Position numbers and translations under genes: made by a program. DNA of 64,000 bases, from positions 1-64,000 of the forward strand of contig UREA01000002.1 of assembly GCA_900546715.1 (NCBI GenBank), given 5' to 3'. Each line of letters opens with the position of its first letter. Within the stretch, counting starts at the first letter, position 1. Positions 36,012 to 45,535 of the stretch are shown piece after piece. The DNA is from an uncultured Mycoplasmatota bacterium. Its GTDB lineage: Bacteria; Bacillota_I; Bacilli_A; RF39; UBA660. The notes under the pieces are model-generated. The model saw nothing but the letters and a program-made list of their open reading frames with translations. It was not told the DNA's origin and searched no databases.

Positions 36012-37645
36012 GGGTCAGATTCCGTTCCGGATCCAGAGACATATTGAGTTGTTGAGGTTAGATAAAAGACTGGCCGCACGCCGAACGAACTGAACACGGT
36101 ATAGCTATCGACATCGCCTGTGGAAAGCACTCGAAAGGCACCAAACGAAGTGTTCGAAGTGCGGGAAATAGTCCATTCGTTAATACTAATATTCATCCAA
36201 TTGCTACTTTTTGACGGTTCGTAATTATACAACTCCGTTGTCCAATAATCTGGGCTTGCTGCAAATCCATAATCTGACACATACATTAGTCCTATTTTTG
36301 CACTGTATGTTGTACTACTTGAACTACTTCCTATTTCTGTTTCATAACATTGTTTTGCTGTTGCTGAAGTATTTAGAATCATTCCTCCTACTTTCCAGCT
36401 ATGATTTGCTATTAAGTTACTCCATGCGCTTCCCAAATTATTTAAGTATGTTCCATTTAATGTACTTGTATTTAGTGTACTGCTACTCCATGTATTACCT
36501 CTGTTTGTGCTTGATCCACTCCAATAGTAGTTTCCTATACTTGTGTTTTTGGTTAGTTTTACTTGATTGCCAAATACTCCAATTATACGATATAGGTTAT
36601 CACTTGGGCATGTGTTTGCGTTTGATCCAAAGCATACATAATTATTTGGATTTGCTCCAGCATAGCGGTAACTATTATCTGCTGCACTATTGGCTAGTGA
36701 ACTTGTATGATAATACAAACCATTTGCTACTTGGCTTGTATACAATCCTTTTATGTAATCAGCAAGTAATACAGAATTTTCTGTTTCGGCATTTATTGTA
36801 TATACATTTGAATCTACTCCATTTGTATCTGTTACATATACTCTTATACTATAACTTTGTCCTGCAGAAAGTCCACTAAATGTATATGTATTTGTATTAC
36901 TACTTGTGTAACTTCCATTATTTATTGAATAATAATAGTTTTGAATTTTATTTGTTCCACCATTCGCATTTACACTTACTGTTATTGAATCATTACTTAC
37001 ATTTGTTGCTGTTACACTATTAACAACAGGATTTACATAATTATCTGTTGTTACTTCTATTGTTTCCTCATTTGATTCATATCCTGCAGTATCTACTGCA
37101 TATACTTGGAATGTATATGTTGTATTATCTGTTAAATTACTAAAAGTATAACTTGATGTATTACTTGTTTGATAACTATTTCCTCCATCCATACTAAAAT
37201 AGTATGTTGCAACTGGATTTGCTCCAGCATCTACTGTTACTGTTAATGTTACACTATTTGTAGTCTTAGTTGCTGATACATTTGTAATAGTTACTACATT
37301 ATATAAATCAAAATATACATAGCAAGCATCTGATTTATTAGATAGTAATTCTACTATACCTTGTTCTCTATTCCATCTTAGTTCTCCCCCATTTTCGCAT
37401 CTACTAAGTTCACTATTAAAGGCATAATTCCCACTTGGCCATGTATTTGATGTACTTTCTTGATATGTTCCATCTTCTTGTTCTAACATTAATGTCAGAA
37501 ATGAATTGTTAATTAATTTTTCACCATCATCTTGCATAACTATTTCATTATTAGCATTACTTTTATAAATAATAAAAACAGAACTAATTATAATTATTAA
37601 TGTTAATAAAACACTACTTATCAACAAAACTTTTTTCTTTTGCAT
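35996..37645 (-). CDS. FN3-repeat surface protein, copy 1
   Basis: A 549-residue surface protein. Residues about 6-28 are an N-terminal anchor (VLLISSVLLTLIIIISSVFI). A conserved head follows, with two Cys (CENGGELRWNREQGIVELLS, then DACYVYFDLYN). Two fibronectin type III domains lie at about 118-205 and 207-292 (TTNSVTLTVTVDAGANPVAT; ISNDS-type repeats). The C-terminal domain of about 250 residues has VCFGSNANTCPSDNLYRIIG and ends FGVRPVFYLTSTTQYVSGSG, a pattern of secreted DUF6273-like modules. AAGGAG precedes the ATG. It is divergent from an Xre gene, with three palindromic operators between them. A shorter, frameshifted copy lies at 57 kb. Confidence 0.75.
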   Translation of the reverse strand: MQKKKVLLISSVLLTLIIIISSVFIIYKSNANNEIVMQDDGEKLINNSFLTLMLEQEDGTYQESTSNTWPSGNYAFNSELSRCENGGELRWNREQGIVELLSNKSDACYVYFDLYNVVTITNVSATKTTNSVTLTVTVDAGANPVATYYFSMDGGNSYQTSNTSSYTFSNLTDNTTYTFQVYAVDTAGYESNEETIEVTTDNYVNPVVNSVTATNVSNDSITVSVNANGGTNKIQNYYYSINNGSYTSSNTNTYTFSGLSAGQSYSIRVYVTDTNGVDSNVYTINAETENSVLLADYIKGLYTSQVANGLYYHTSSLANSAADNSYRYAGANPNNYVCFGSNANTCPSDNLYRIIGVFGNQVKLTKNTSIGNYYWSGSSTNRGNTWSSSTLNTSTLNGTYLNNLGSAWSNLIANHSWKVGGMILNTSATAKQCYETEIGSSSSSTTYSAKIGLMYVSDYGFAASPDYWTTELYNYEPSKSSNWMNISINEWTISRTSNTSFGAFRVLSTGDVDSYTVFSSFGVRPVFYLTSTTQYVSGSGTESDPIRLS

Positions 37646-37661
37646 AATTTATACTCCTTTA

Positions 37662-37734
37662 TACAAAATATCTATTGTATACAACATAATTATACAAAAC
37701 ATCTTTTGTAAAATCAATACAAAATATGTTTTGT
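37662..37734. promoter_or_regulatory. Three palindromic operators, module 1
   Basis: Copies of TACAAAA-N4-TTTTGTA: 37662-37679 (one mismatch), 37693-37710 (perfect, 7-bp arms), and 37719-37734 (perfect, 6-bp arms). Centres are 31 and 25 bases apart. The middle copy fills the spacer of the surface gene's promoter. They are probably bound by the adjacent Xre protein. Confidence 0.8.
37689..37717 (-). promoter_or_regulatory. Promoter of FN3 surface gene, copy 1
   Basis: TTGATT (37717-37712) and TATAAT (37694-37689) with a 17-base spacer that contains the middle operator, so a bound repressor would block RNA polymerase. Confidence 0.75.
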
Positions 37735-37762
37735 TTGACAAAATAATATTAGGTGATAAATT

Positions 37763-38002
37763 ATGGATATTTTAAGGTTAAAAGAAATTAGAGAAGACAA
37801 AGACCTAAAACAAAGTGATGTTGCTAAAGCATTAGGAATCAAACAACAACAATATAGCGAATATGAAATAGGGAAAAGATTAATACCAATTAATTATTTA
37901 TATGAATTAGCATTATTCTATAATACGTCTATTGATTATCTAATTGGTAAAACCGATGTTAGTAAACCATATCCTAAATCTATATTAGAAAAAAAACGAT
38001 AA
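37763..38002 (+). CDS. Xre-family regulator, module 1
   Basis: A 79-residue helix-turn-helix protein. The core LKQSDVAKALGIKQQQYSEY and the tail YELALFYNTSIDYLIGKTD are typical of single-domain Xre repressors in Gram-positive bacteria. AGGTGAT precedes the ATG. It is divergent from FN3 surface gene copy 1; three palindromes in the gap are its likely targets. It is about half identical to the Xre gene of module 2, with the same length and context. Confidence 0.88.
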   Translation: MDILRLKEIREDKDLKQSDVAKALGIKQQQYSEYEIGKRLIPINYLYELALFYNTSIDYLIGKTDVSKPYPKSILEKKR

Positions 38003-38028
38003 ATTGCTAGTTTAAAACTAGCAATTTT
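38000..38028 (+). terminator. Terminator of Xre module 1
   Basis: AAATTGCTAGTTT and AAACTAGCAATTT form a long near-perfect stem right after the stop codon, followed by T residues. It may also serve the converging HTH gene. Confidence 0.8.
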
Positions 38029-38030
38029 CA

Positions 38031-38267
38031 TTAATCTTTCCTATATTTCAGTATATCTGTTATATCACAATCTAGTACATAACACATTCTTGCTATTATA
38101 TCTATATCTACTCTAATAACTAAGTTATTATAATATCTATTAACGAGATCATAATTAACAGCAATCATAATACTTAATTTATTTCTACTAATACCTTTCT
38201 TTTCTAAAACTTCTTTTAAAGTTATTTCTACTTTACCATAGTTTTTAAAGATATAAATATTATTCAT
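38031..38267 (-). CDS. Small HTH regulator (YozG/HTH_26-like)
   Basis: A 78-residue DNA-binding protein: VLEKKGISRNKLSIMIAVNY is the helix-turn-helix, and RMCYVLDCDITDILKYRK the closing helices, as in YozG-type regulators. AGGAGG precedes the ATG. It starts 60 bases after the Panacea antitoxin-like gene ends on the same strand, so the two may form an operon. No toxin motif is visible in it. Confidence 0.8.
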   Translation of the reverse strand: MNNIYIFKNYGKVEITLKEVLEKKGISRNKLSIMIAVNYDLVNRYYNNLVIRVDIDIIARMCYVLDCDITDILKYRKD

Positions 38268-38326
38268 TTTATAATAAAACCTCCTGGTAGTTATTATAAA
38301 ATGAATAATAAAAAAACATAAAACTA

Positions 38327-39328
38327 TTAAACTTTATGTTCATCTTTATCATATATGCCTTTTATATCTAAAGCATAATCGTAACTTATTAATTCATTCA
38401 TATTTGTTTTAATATAAGCATCTTCCTTATGAGAATAATCACTTATTTCTTGGTCACTAAAGTCTTTAAAATACTCTTTTACTTTATTTATTATCAATAA
38501 CTCTTGTTCTGATAAATACTTATTTTTAATAGGCACCTTACTAATTATCAATTCATGTTCTTTGCCATCTACATATTCTGTTACATAATCTATTAAACCT
38601 TTCCTATATAAATCATCTAATAATATTTCAAAATGATTTGGAACAGGACCTTTAGCATATTTAACATATTCTAAACCAGTTATACCTGCAGCAGTATTTT
38701 TGTAATTTACAAAATCACTATAAAATAATTCTTTAAATAACTTCATTTTGCTAATGGCACTATTAGTTAAATTAGATATTATTTCTTCTAGCTTATTTAT
38801 ATTAAATTCTGTATAACCATTATAATCTGCTATATCTTCTTCATTATCAAAGAATGCTTGTAATATAATATTATTTGGTTCTTTACCTATCTTTTCTTTT
38901 ATTTTCTTTAAATCTTTATCAGTTAAATATTGTTCATTTGCTAAAACAAGATTATTAATAATACTAGGATCATTTAATAACATTTTTAATATAATATAAA
39001 AGTTATCATTAGGTATAGAAGTTCCATTTTCATAACTAATTAATGTTTTTCTAGCACAACCAATTATTTTAGCAAATAGTTCTTTAGAAAAACCATAACT
39101 TTCTCTTAAGGCTGTTATTTCTTCTGGTCTAATACCATATAAATAATTATATTTATCGAATGCTTTTAATAAAGCCTCGTCGTCTAAAATGTCATCAATT
39201 ACTAATGAATTACATTTAGAACAAAATCTTCTTTTAGATTCTATTTCTATAGGCACTCCTTTAAGAAATGTATGTTTATATAATTTCACATAAGTATCTG
39301 TACTTCCACAAATATCACATTTATACAT
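38327..39328 (-). CDS. MqsA-like zinc-finger/HTH plus Panacea (DUF4065) protein
   Basis: A 333-residue three-part protein. Residues 1-50 hold a zinc finger with two CxxC pairs (MYKCDICGSTD and RRFCSKCNS). Residues about 60-125 are an MqsA-type HTH (RESYGFSKELFAKIIGCARK). The C-terminal half is a Panacea/SocA-like domain (AGITGLEYVKYAKGPVPNHF, then LLDDLYRKGLI). Panacea proteins are antitoxins that neutralise varied toxins (family knowledge). The ATG at 39328 is chosen for GTGAGG 5 bases upstream. The only same-strand neighbour is the small HTH gene, and no classical toxin is adjacent. Confidence 0.8.
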   Translation of the reverse strand: MYKCDICGSTDTYVKLYKHTFLKGVPIEIESKRRFCSKCNSLVIDDILDDEALLKAFDKYNYLYGIRPEEITALRESYGFSKELFAKIIGCARKTLISYENGTSIPNDNFYIILKMLLNDPSIINNLVLANEQYLTDKDLKKIKEKIGKEPNNIILQAFFDNEEDIADYNGYTEFNINKLEEIISNLTNSAISKMKLFKELFYSDFVNYKNTAAGITGLEYVKYAKGPVPNHFEILLDDLYRKGLIDYVTEYVDGKEHELIISKVPIKNKYLSEQELLIINKVKEYFKDFSDQEISDYSHKEDAYIKTNMNELISYDYALDIKGIYDKDEHKV

Positions 39329-39408
39329 ATTAGCCTCACTATTATGTTTTGTTTGTGTAAACATTATATCATTAGTTTAATTATTTGTCTAGTATTTTTT
39401 GACAGAAA

Positions 39409-39434
39409 AAAACTATTGGCAAAACCAATAGTTT
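39409..39434 (-). terminator. Terminator of the str operon
   Basis: On the minus strand AAACTATTGG and CCAATAGTTT form a 10-bp stem with a T-rich loop, followed by TTTT. It lies about 20 bases beyond tuf. Confidence 0.85.
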
Positions 39435-39454
39435 AATCTGTGTATATACTTAAA

Positions 39455-40621
39455 TTATTTAATAATTTCAGATACTACACCAGCACCAACAGTTCTACCG
39501 CCTTCACGGATAGAGAATTTAGTTCCGTTTTCAAGAGCAACTGGAGCGATTAGTTCAACAGTCATGTCAACATTATCACCAGGCATAACCATTTCAACTC
39601 CTTCAGGAAGTTCAATTACACCAGTAACGTCAGTTGTTCTGAAATAGAATTGTGGTCTGTAATTTGAGAAGAATGGAGTATGACGTCCGCCTTCTTCTTT
39701 AGATAATACGTATACACTTGCTTTAAATTTAGTATGAGGTGTAACAGTTCCAGGTTTAGCTAAAACTTGTCCACGTTCTACTTCATCACGAGCAATACCA
39801 CGTAGTAGAACACCAGCATTATCACCAGCTTGAGCAAAGTCTAGAGATTTTCTAAACATTTCAATACCAGTAACAACTGTTTTCTTAGTAGGTCTTAAAC
39901 CAACAATTTCAACTTCTTCATTTAGACTAACTTTACCTCTTTCAACACGTCCTGTAACAACAGTACCACGTCCTGAAATAGTAAATACGTCTTCAATGCT
40001 CATTAAGAATGGTTTGTCAGTATCACGAACAGGTGCATCGATATAAGAATCAACAGCAGCCATTAAATCACGGATACTTTGAGCAGCAGCTTCATCTCCT
40101 TCAAGAGCTTTTAAAGCACTACCACGGATAATAGGACATTCTGAATCAAATCCATATTCTCCTAATAATTCTCTGATTTCCATTTCTACTAAATCTAGTA
40201 ATTCTGGATCATCAACTTGGTCACATTTATTCATGTAAACCACGATCTTAGGCACACCAACTTGACGAGATAATAAAATATGTTCTCTAGTTTGTGGCAT
40301 TGGACCGTCTGCAGCAGATACAACAAGGATTGCTCCGTCCATTTGAGCTGCACCTGTAATCATGTTTTTAACATAATCGGCATGTCCTGGACAGTCAACA
40401 TGTGCATAGTGACGTTTGTCAGTTTCATATTCAACGTGTGCAGTGTTGATTGTTATACCTCTTTCTCTTTCTTCTGGAGCTTTGTCGATATCAGCATAAT
40501 CAACGAAAGTACCAAAATATTTAGTGATCGCAGCAGTTAATGTTGTTTTACCATGGTCAACGTGTCCGATGGTACCAATATTAACGTGTTCTTTTGAACG
40601 ATCAAATTTTTCTCTTGCCAT
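39455..40621 (-). CDS. tuf: Elongation factor Tu
   Basis: A 388-residue GTPase that carries aminoacyl-tRNA to the ribosome. G1 is GHVDHGKT (about residues 19-26), the switch I stretch is [13 protein letters not shown]3 is DCPGHADY, G4 is NKCD and G5 is SALKAL. Domains 2 and 3 are complete to [10 protein letters not shown]. It is the last gene of rpsL-rpsG-fusA-tuf, 72 bases after fusA, followed by a terminator. A good ribosome-binding site (GGAGGAAA) precedes the ATG. Confidence 0.98.
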   Translation of the reverse strand: MAREKFDRSKEHVNIGTIGHVDHGKTTLTAAITKYFGTFVDYADIDKAPEERERGITINTAHVEYETDKRHYAHVDCPGHADYVKNMITGAAQMDGAILVVSAADGPMPQTREHILLSRQVGVPKIVVYMNKCDQVDDPELLDLVEMEIRELLGEYGFDSECPIIRGSALKALEGDEAAAQSIRDLMAAVDSYIDAPVRDTDKPFLMSIEDVFTISGRGTVVTGRVERGKVSLNEEVEIVGLRPTKKTVVTGIEMFRKSLDFAQAGDNAGVLLRGIARDEVERGQVLAKPGTVTPHTKFKASVYVLSKEEGGRHTPFFSNYRPQFYFRTTDVTGVIELPEGVEMVMPGDNVDMTVELIAPVALENGTKFSIREGGRTVGAGVVSEIIK

Positions 40622-40693
40622 AATAATATTTCCTCCTTTTTTCTATTACTATTATATTTTATCTAATGCTTGAAAATTTTTCAAGTATTATTC

Positions 40694-42775
40694 TTAATTT
40701 ATGCTGTTTTTCTTAATAATTTCTTCAGCAATTCCTTTTGGAACTTCTTCATAATGATCTAATGTCATTGTAAAGTTTCCACGACCTTGAGTATTTGAAC
40801 GAAGACTAGTTGCATAACCAAACATTTCAGCAAGTGGAACCATTGCTATAATTGATAATGCATTTCCTCTTGATTCATTACCCATAGGTTTTCCACGACG
40901 GCTTGTTAAATCACCCATAACATTACCCATATATTCATCAGGTATTACAACTTCAACCTTCATAATTGGTTCAAGTAAAACAGGTTTACATTTATTCTTA
41001 GCTTCTTTTAAAGCCATAGAAGCCGCAATTTTGAAAGCCATTTCTGATGAGTCAACATCATGGTATGATCCATCAAACAATGTTGCTTTTACATCTACCA
41101 TTGGATAACCTGCAAGAATTCCACCAGCCATAGCTTCTTGTAATCCTTTATCAGTTACTGGAATATATTCTCTTGGAACTACCCCACCAACGATAGCATC
41201 AACAAATTCATATCCCTTTTCAGGATTTGGTTCAAATTTAACCCAAACGTGACCATATTGTCCACGTCCACCTGATTGTTTGATATATTTACCTTCACAT
41301 TCAGCTGCTTGAGTGATTGTTTCACGATAAGCAACTTGTGGACGACCAATATTTGCTTCAACGCCAAATTCACGGCGCATTCTATCAACTTGAATATCTA
41401 AGTGAAGTTCGCCCATACCACTTATAACTGTTTGACCTGTTTCAGGATCAGTTTTATATTTAAATGTTGGGTCTTCTTCAGCAAGTTTTTGTAATGCAAC
41501 AGCCATTTTTTCTTGATCAGCCTTTGATTTTGGTTCAATAGCTTCATCAATAACAGGAAGTGGGAATTCCATTCCTTTCATGATACATGGATTTTTTTCA
41601 TCACATAATGTATCAGCAGTAGTAGTTGATTTTAAACCAACTGCTGCAGCAATTTCACCGCAATATACTTCACTAATTTCCTTACGATGGTTTGCATGCA
41701 TTTGTAAAATTCTTCCAACTCTTTCTTTTTCTTTCTTACCAGCTGCATTTGTACAAAGTACATATGAACCACTTTGTAAGTGTCCTGAATAAACTCTGAA
41801 GAATGCAAGTCTACCAACATATGGGTCAGTTGCTATTTTAAATGCTAAAGCTGTAAATGGTTCAGAATCACTTGGATGTCTTAAAACATCTTTACCATCT
41901 TTATCCATACATTCAATAGCAGGTACATCAAGTGGACTTGGCATATAATCTATTACTGCATCAAGTGCAAGCTTAACACCCATGTTAGATAAAGCACTAC
42001 CACACATTACTGGGAAGAATTCAGCAGCTAAAACACCTTTACGAATAGCTTTTTTAATATCTTCAACAGCAAGTTCTTCACCTTCAAGATATTTTTCCAT
42101 TAATTCATCATCGAATTCAACAGCTTTTTCAATTAATTCAGTTCTTTTTTGTTCAACTATATCAACTAAGTCAGCTGGTATTTCGATTTCTTCAGCTTCT
42201 TCATGTTGTTCACCATTATAATGATATGCTTTACGAGTAAGTAAATCTACTACACCGTTAAATTCAGATTCAGCACCAATAGGCCATTGAATTGGAGCAT
42301 AATTTACACCAAGTCTTGATTTAATTGTACCTAATGTAAATTCAAAGTCAGCACCAATTTTGTCCATTTTATTAGCAAATATCATTCTTGGAACTTTATA
42401 TTCAGTTGCTTGACGCCATACAGTTTCTGATTGTGGTTCAACCCCAGCATTAGCATCAAGTAAGCAAATTGCACCATCAAGTACTCTAAGTGAACGTTGA
42501 ACTTCAACAGTAAAGTCTACGTGACCTGGGGTATCGATGATATTTAGTCGGTATCCTTTCCAGTGAGCAGTTGTTGCTGCCGAAGTAATTGTAATACCTC
42601 TTTCTTTTTCTTGTTCCATCCAGTCCATTTGAGATTCTCCATCATGAGTTTCTCCAATTTTATGAGTTATACCTGTATGAAACAATACTCTTTCAGTAAA
42701 TGTAGTTTTTCCGGCATCGATGTGCGCCATGATACCTATATTTCTTAATTTATCTAATGATACATCTCTAGCCAT
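40694..42775 (-). CDS. fusA: Elongation factor G
   Basis: A 693-residue translocase GTPase with all five domains. G1 is AHIDAGKTT, then [15 protein letters not shown]3 DTPGHVDF and G4 NKMD. Domain IV carries [16 protein letters not shown] and the C-terminus [20 protein letters not shown]. The ATG at 42775 is chosen because GGTGA precedes it; it overlaps rpsG only through the shared Shine-Dalgarno region. It lies between rpsG and tuf. Confidence 0.98.
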   Translation of the reverse strand: MARDVSLDKLRNIGIMAHIDAGKTTFTERVLFHTGITHKIGETHDGESQMDWMEQEKERGITITSAATTAHWKGYRLNIIDTPGHVDFTVEVQRSLRVLDGAICLLDANAGVEPQSETVWRQATEYKVPRMIFANKMDKIGADFEFTLGTIKSRLGVNYAPIQWPIGAESEFNGVVDLLTRKAYHYNGEQHEEAEEIEIPADLVDIVEQKRTELIEKAVEFDDELMEKYLEGEELAVEDIKKAIRKGVLAAEFFPVMCGSALSNMGVKLALDAVIDYMPSPLDVPAIECMDKDGKDVLRHPSDSEPFTALAFKIATDPYVGRLAFFRVYSGHLQSGSYVLCTNAAGKKEKERVGRILQMHANHRKEISEVYCGEIAAAVGLKSTTTADTLCDEKNPCIMKGMEFPLPVIDEAIEPKSKADQEKMAVALQKLAEEDPTFKYKTDPETGQTVISGMGELHLDIQVDRMRREFGVEANIGRPQVAYRETITQAAECEGKYIKQSGGRGQYGHVWVKFEPNPEKGYEFVDAIVGGVVPREYIPVTDKGLQEAMAGGILAGYPMVDVKATLFDGSYHDVDSSEMAFKIAASMALKEAKNKCKPVLLEPIMKVEVVIPDEYMGNVMGDLTSRRGKPMGNESRGNALSIIAMVPLAEMFGYATSLRSNTQGRGNFTMTLDHYEEVPKGIAEEIIKKNSIN

Positions 42776-42780
42776 TAGCT

Positions 42781-43248
42781 TCACCATCTGTAGTGAGCAA
42801 ATGCTTTATTTGCTTCAGCCATTTTGTGTGTATCTTCACGTTTTTTAACAGCTCCACCAGTGCCATTTGCGGCATCCATGATTTCGTTTGCTAAATTAAT
42901 GGCCATACCCTTTCCATTTCTTAATCTTGCATAGTTAACTAACCAACGTAGTGCTAAAGTTTGAGCTCTATCATCTTTAACTTCAACAGGAACTTGATAA
43001 TTAGAACCTCCAACACGACGTGATTTAACTTCTAATGCTGGTTTAATATTTTCTAAAGCAGCATTATATACTTCAAGAGCTGGTTTTCCAGTTTGCTTTT
43101 CTACTATTTCAAAAGCTTCATATAAAATCTTTTGAGCTGTTCCTTTTTTACCATCAGTCATAATTTGATTAACTAATTTAGTAACAACTTTAGAGTTATA
43201 TATTGGATCTGGAAGCACATCTCTTTTTATAGCTCTTCTTTTACGCAT
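42781..43248 (-). CDS. rpsG: 30S ribosomal protein S7
   Basis: A 155-residue primary 16S rRNA-binding protein of the 30S head. [20 protein letters not shown] and [15 protein letters not shown] are conserved signatures. It ends in TGA, evidence for the standard code. It starts 11 bases after rpsL and ends just before fusA. In other bacteria S7 autoregulates this operon; no S7 site was identified here. Confidence 0.98.
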   Translation of the reverse strand: MRKRRAIKRDVLPDPIYNSKVVTKLVNQIMTDGKKGTAQKILYEAFEIVEKQTGKPALEVYNAALENIKPALEVKSRRVGGSNYQVPVEVKDDRAQTLALRWLVNYARLRNGKGMAINLANEIMDAANGTGGAVKKREDTHKMAEANKAFAHYRW

Positions 43249-43259
43249 TATTTATCCTC

Positions 43260-43673
43260 CTATTTCTTTTCTTTTTTAGTTCCGTATTTACTACGTCCTT
43301 GTTTTCTGTCTTGTACGCCGTGAGTATCAAGTGTACCACGAACAATGTGATAACGAACACCGATTAAATCTTTAACACGTCCACCTCTTACTAAAACAAC
43401 GCTGTGTTCTTGTAAGTTGTGTCCTTCACCTGGAATATATGCATCGATTTCTTTTCCATTAGAAAGTCTAACACGAGCATATTTTCTTAAAGCTGAATTT
43501 GGTTTCTTTGGTGTTCTAGTAGCAACTTTAACACAAACCCCTCTTTTTTGTGGGCTTTTAGCATCAGTTTGCTTCTTTTCCAAAGTATTATATCCAACAT
43601 TTAATACTGGACTCTTACTCTTTCTTCTCTTCTTACCACGATTCTTTTTTACAAGTTGATTAATTGTAGGCAT
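43260..43673 (-). CDS. rpsL: 30S ribosomal protein S12
   Basis: A 137-residue decoding-centre protein. [20 protein letters not shown] opens it; [15 protein letters not shown] and [20 protein letters not shown] hold the two lysines where streptomycin resistance mutations occur. Wild-type Lys is present at both (KKPNSALRK and the PGEGHN region, where the family has Lys or Arg nearby). It is the first gene of the str operon, preceded by a consensus promoter and a leader of about 88 bases. Confidence 0.97.
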   Translation of the reverse strand: MPTINQLVKKNRGKKRRKSKSPVLNVGYNTLEKKQTDAKSPQKRGVCVKVATRTPKKPNSALRKYARVRLSNGKEIDAYIPGEGHNLQEHSVVLVRGGRVKDLIGVRYHIVRGTLDTHGVQDRKQGRSKYGTKKEKK

Positions 43674-43761
43674 AAGTCCTCCCTTCCATTAACACACACC
43701 CTGGTGTATCCAAAATTGCTTTTTACAAGGTTCCACCTAAGTAGAACCCGTCTTAAAATGC
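43674..43761 (-). promoter_or_regulatory. 5' leader of the str operon
   Basis: This leader holds two hairpins by eye, GGTTC with GAACC (around 43723-43742) and ACACC with GGTGT (around 43692-43704), before the GGAAGGG ribosome-binding site. A regulatory role is possible but not shown. Confidence 0.45.
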
Positions 43762-43767
43762 ACTATT

Positions 43768-43796
43768 AATATACATTAATATTCTATGTTTGTCAA
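43768..43796 (-). promoter_or_regulatory. Consensus promoter of the str operon
   Basis: TTGACA (43796-43791) and TATATT (43773-43768) with a 17-base spacer; transcription would start near 43761. Confidence 0.85.
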
Positions 43797-43822
43797 GTAA
43801 AAATTGCAAACTTTTTTATAAT

Positions 43823-43948
43823 TTATAATCCTATACTTTGATACAATTTATAAATTAAATATGCAGCAATAAACAAAGCTATTAATAATATTGCACAAAA
43901 CACTAACATCTCTGTTAAACCCCAACCATTATTATTTAGTTTTTTCAT
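43823..43948 (-). CDS. 41-residue membrane microprotein with pilin-like N-terminus
   Basis: A small gene encoding MKKLNNNGWGLTEMLVFCAI and on to LYKLYQSIGL-like end residues (41 aa in all). GAGG lies 7 bases before the ATG, and TATAAT is found about 30 bases upstream. After a basic/polar leader, GLTEMLVF resembles the prepilin cleavage motif (Gly, then Glu at position +5 of the mature protein), followed by one transmembrane helix. It may be a minimal pseudopilin-like or simple membrane microprotein. No pilus genes are nearby. It lies between the 153-aa gene and the str promoter. Confidence 0.6.
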   Translation of the reverse strand: MKKLNNNGWGLTEMLVFCAILLIALFIAAYLIYKLYQSIGL

Positions 43949-43995
43949 TTAATCGCCTCAAATAAATTATATTATAGCAGGTCATTTAAAGTCAA

Positions 43996-44457
43996 TTATT
44001 TTTTATAAAAGCATACTTTTTCTTTAGTTAAAACTTGTTTATCAACTTCACTTAAGCTTTTAGAAAAATCATCTTTAATTGCTTTTAAAGTCCCATAATC
44101 ATCTCTTAAAATACTGCCATTATATATATCTGCACACATACTATAATCTTTATAATCCTGTAAACTAGTTAATGAAAAATCTACAAGTATAGAATCTTCA
44201 TTCCTTTTAGCATTACCCAAAAATTCCTTACTTTCTGGCAATACACCTGTAAATGGTCCATTTGTTACAATAGTCATTCGCATTAATATCTTATCTTCAT
44301 AAACATCATCACTATTTGGCACTAATTCTTTTTTTAAATTAACATAAACTCCAACAATATTTTCTTTGGAAATTTCAGCCTCACTTTCATGAATATACCT
44401 TACAACCATGTTTTTTGTTTTTGTTGAAACATTAGCAACTTCTTTTTCATCTACCAT
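43996..44457 (-). CDS. Uncharacterised 153-aa protein
   Basis: Not recognised. It is a soluble, acidic protein without signal peptide or membrane helix. GGAGGATATT precedes the ATG at 44457; an in-frame ATG 12 bases earlier overlaps that site. It follows rplL on the same strand after a terminator, so it probably has its own promoter. Nothing in the sequence indicates a function. Confidence 0.6.
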   Translation of the reverse strand: MVDEKEVANVSTKTKNMVVRYIHESEAEISKENIVGVYVNLKKELVPNSDDVYEDKILMRMTIVTNGPFTGVLPESKEFLGNAKRNEDSILVDFSLTSLQDYKDYSMCADIYNGSILRDDYGTLKAIKDDFSKSLSEVDKQVLTKEKVCFYKK

Positions 44458-44502
44458 AATATCCTCCATTTAAATTTATGTATTATTATACCAAAGAAAG
44501 AA

Positions 44503-44530
44503 AAAAAATCAACCCAAAGGTTGATTTTTT
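44503..44530 (-). terminator. Terminator of rplJ-rplL
   Basis: AAAAATCAACC and GGTTGATTTTT form a stem with a 4-base loop; T residues follow on the minus strand. Confidence 0.85.
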
Positions 44531-44545
44531 CAAGTATTTTAGTAA

Positions 44546-44914
44546 TTAAACTAATTCTACTTCAGCACCAGCTTCAGTTAATTGAGTCTTAATAGCTTCA
44601 GCTTCTTCAGCAGGAATATTTTCTTTAATATTTCCACCATTGTCAGCTACAGCTTTAGCTTCAACTAATCCTAAACCAGTAATTTCTTTAATGATTTTAA
44701 TAACTGCAATTTTGTTTCCACCAGCTGATTTTAATACAACAGTCTTAGTAGATGGTCCTTCATCTACTGCACCAGCAGCTGGAGCTGCAGCAACTGCAAC
44801 AGCCATTGGATCAACACCAAATTCTTCTTTCATTGCATCAACTAATTCTTTTACTTCAAGAATAGTCATTTCTTTTAATGCACTTATAAAATCTTCTTTG
44901 TTTAATTTTGCCAT
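44546..44914 (-). CDS. rplL: 50S ribosomal protein L7/L12
   Basis: A 122-residue stalk protein that recruits translation factors. The N-terminal dimerisation helix, the Ala/Pro hinge (VAVAAAPAAGA) and the C-terminal factor-binding domain (KTVVLKSAGGNKIAVIKIIK, then GLVEAKAVAD) are all present. It starts 3 bases after rplJ ends. Confidence 0.97.
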   Translation of the reverse strand: MAKLNKEDFISALKEMTILEVKELVDAMKEEFGVDPMAVAVAAAPAAGAVDEGPSTKTVVLKSAGGNKIAVIKIIKEITGLGLVEAKAVADNGGNIKENIPAEEAEAIKTQLTEAGAEVELV

Positions 44915-44917
44915 AAA

Positions 44918-45415
44918 TTATTCCTTCCCTTCCATTTTTTCGGCATATAAGTTTAAACTTATTGCTAAATCTTTAACATATTGCATCATACCACCTGCAA
45001 GCATTGTAAGTAGTCCTTCTCTTGAAGGAATTGATGCGTATTCTTTAATTACAGAAATATCTGCAACATCACCACTAATGATGCCAACACGAATGTCTAA
45101 CTTATCATTACTTTTAGCAAATTCTGATATGATCTTAATTGGTTCAAGCAATGTCTTACCAAATAAAATTGCATTTGGACCAGCTAGAAAATCATCTAGA
45201 TTAATGTTTAGTTCATCAGCAGCTCTTTTTAGTAAAGTGTTCTTATATACTTTTACCTCAGCTTGGGCTTCTTTAAGTTTTCTTCTTAAGTCACTTAATT
45301 CTGCAACACTCATGCCTTGATATTGGAATATAATAACAGATTCACTATTCTTAAGCTTGTCAACAATTTCATCAACAGTCTTCTTCTTTTGTTCAAGAAT
45401 CTTTGTGCTTGCCAT
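44918..45415 (-). CDS. rplJ: 50S ribosomal protein L10
   Basis: A 165-residue stalk-base protein holding L7/L12 dimers. ILEQKKKTVDEIVDKLKNSE opens it and LSDLRRKLKEAQAEVKVYKN is conserved. In bacteria it binds its own leader to control rplJL, and a matching leader precedes it here. Confidence 0.96.
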   Translation of the reverse strand: MASTKILEQKKKTVDEIVDKLKNSESVIIFQYQGMSVAELSDLRRKLKEAQAEVKVYKNTLLKRAADELNINLDDFLAGPNAILFGKTLLEPIKIISEFAKSNDKLDIRVGIISGDVADISVIKEYASIPSREGLLTMLAGGMMQYVKDLAISLNLYAEKMEGKE

Positions 45416-45529
45416 ACATCCTCCTTTTATATTAGAAAAGCTTCCCTAGGGAAGCTCAAAATAAAAGTATTTAAGTTCCCCTCGGTAGGACTTATTTGAT
45501 GCCTACTGTCTTTGGATTCGCTTTTTCTA
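45416..45529 (-). promoter_or_regulatory. L10 leader
   Basis: The transcript leader holds AGUAGGC and GUCCUACCGAGG, the characteristic L10-binding stem, then an inverted repeat GAGCTTCCC-TA-GGGAAGCTT with a short U run that may act as an attenuator before the ribosome-binding site AAAGGAGG. Confidence 0.85.
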
Positions 45530-45535
45530 ACTCGT

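Noticed and set aside
36211..36879. Plus-strand frame of 222 codons opposite FN3 surface gene copy 1
   Set aside because: Its Leu/Tyr/His-rich sequence is what the complement of Ser/Thr/Asn-rich FN3 repeats yields; no family features or start site.
44640..45320. Long plus-strand reading frame of 226 codons opposite rplJ and rplL
   Set aside because: It is antisense to two unmistakable ribosomal genes and has low-complexity Ser/Ala/Thr composition from their reverse complement; no ribosome-binding site fits.
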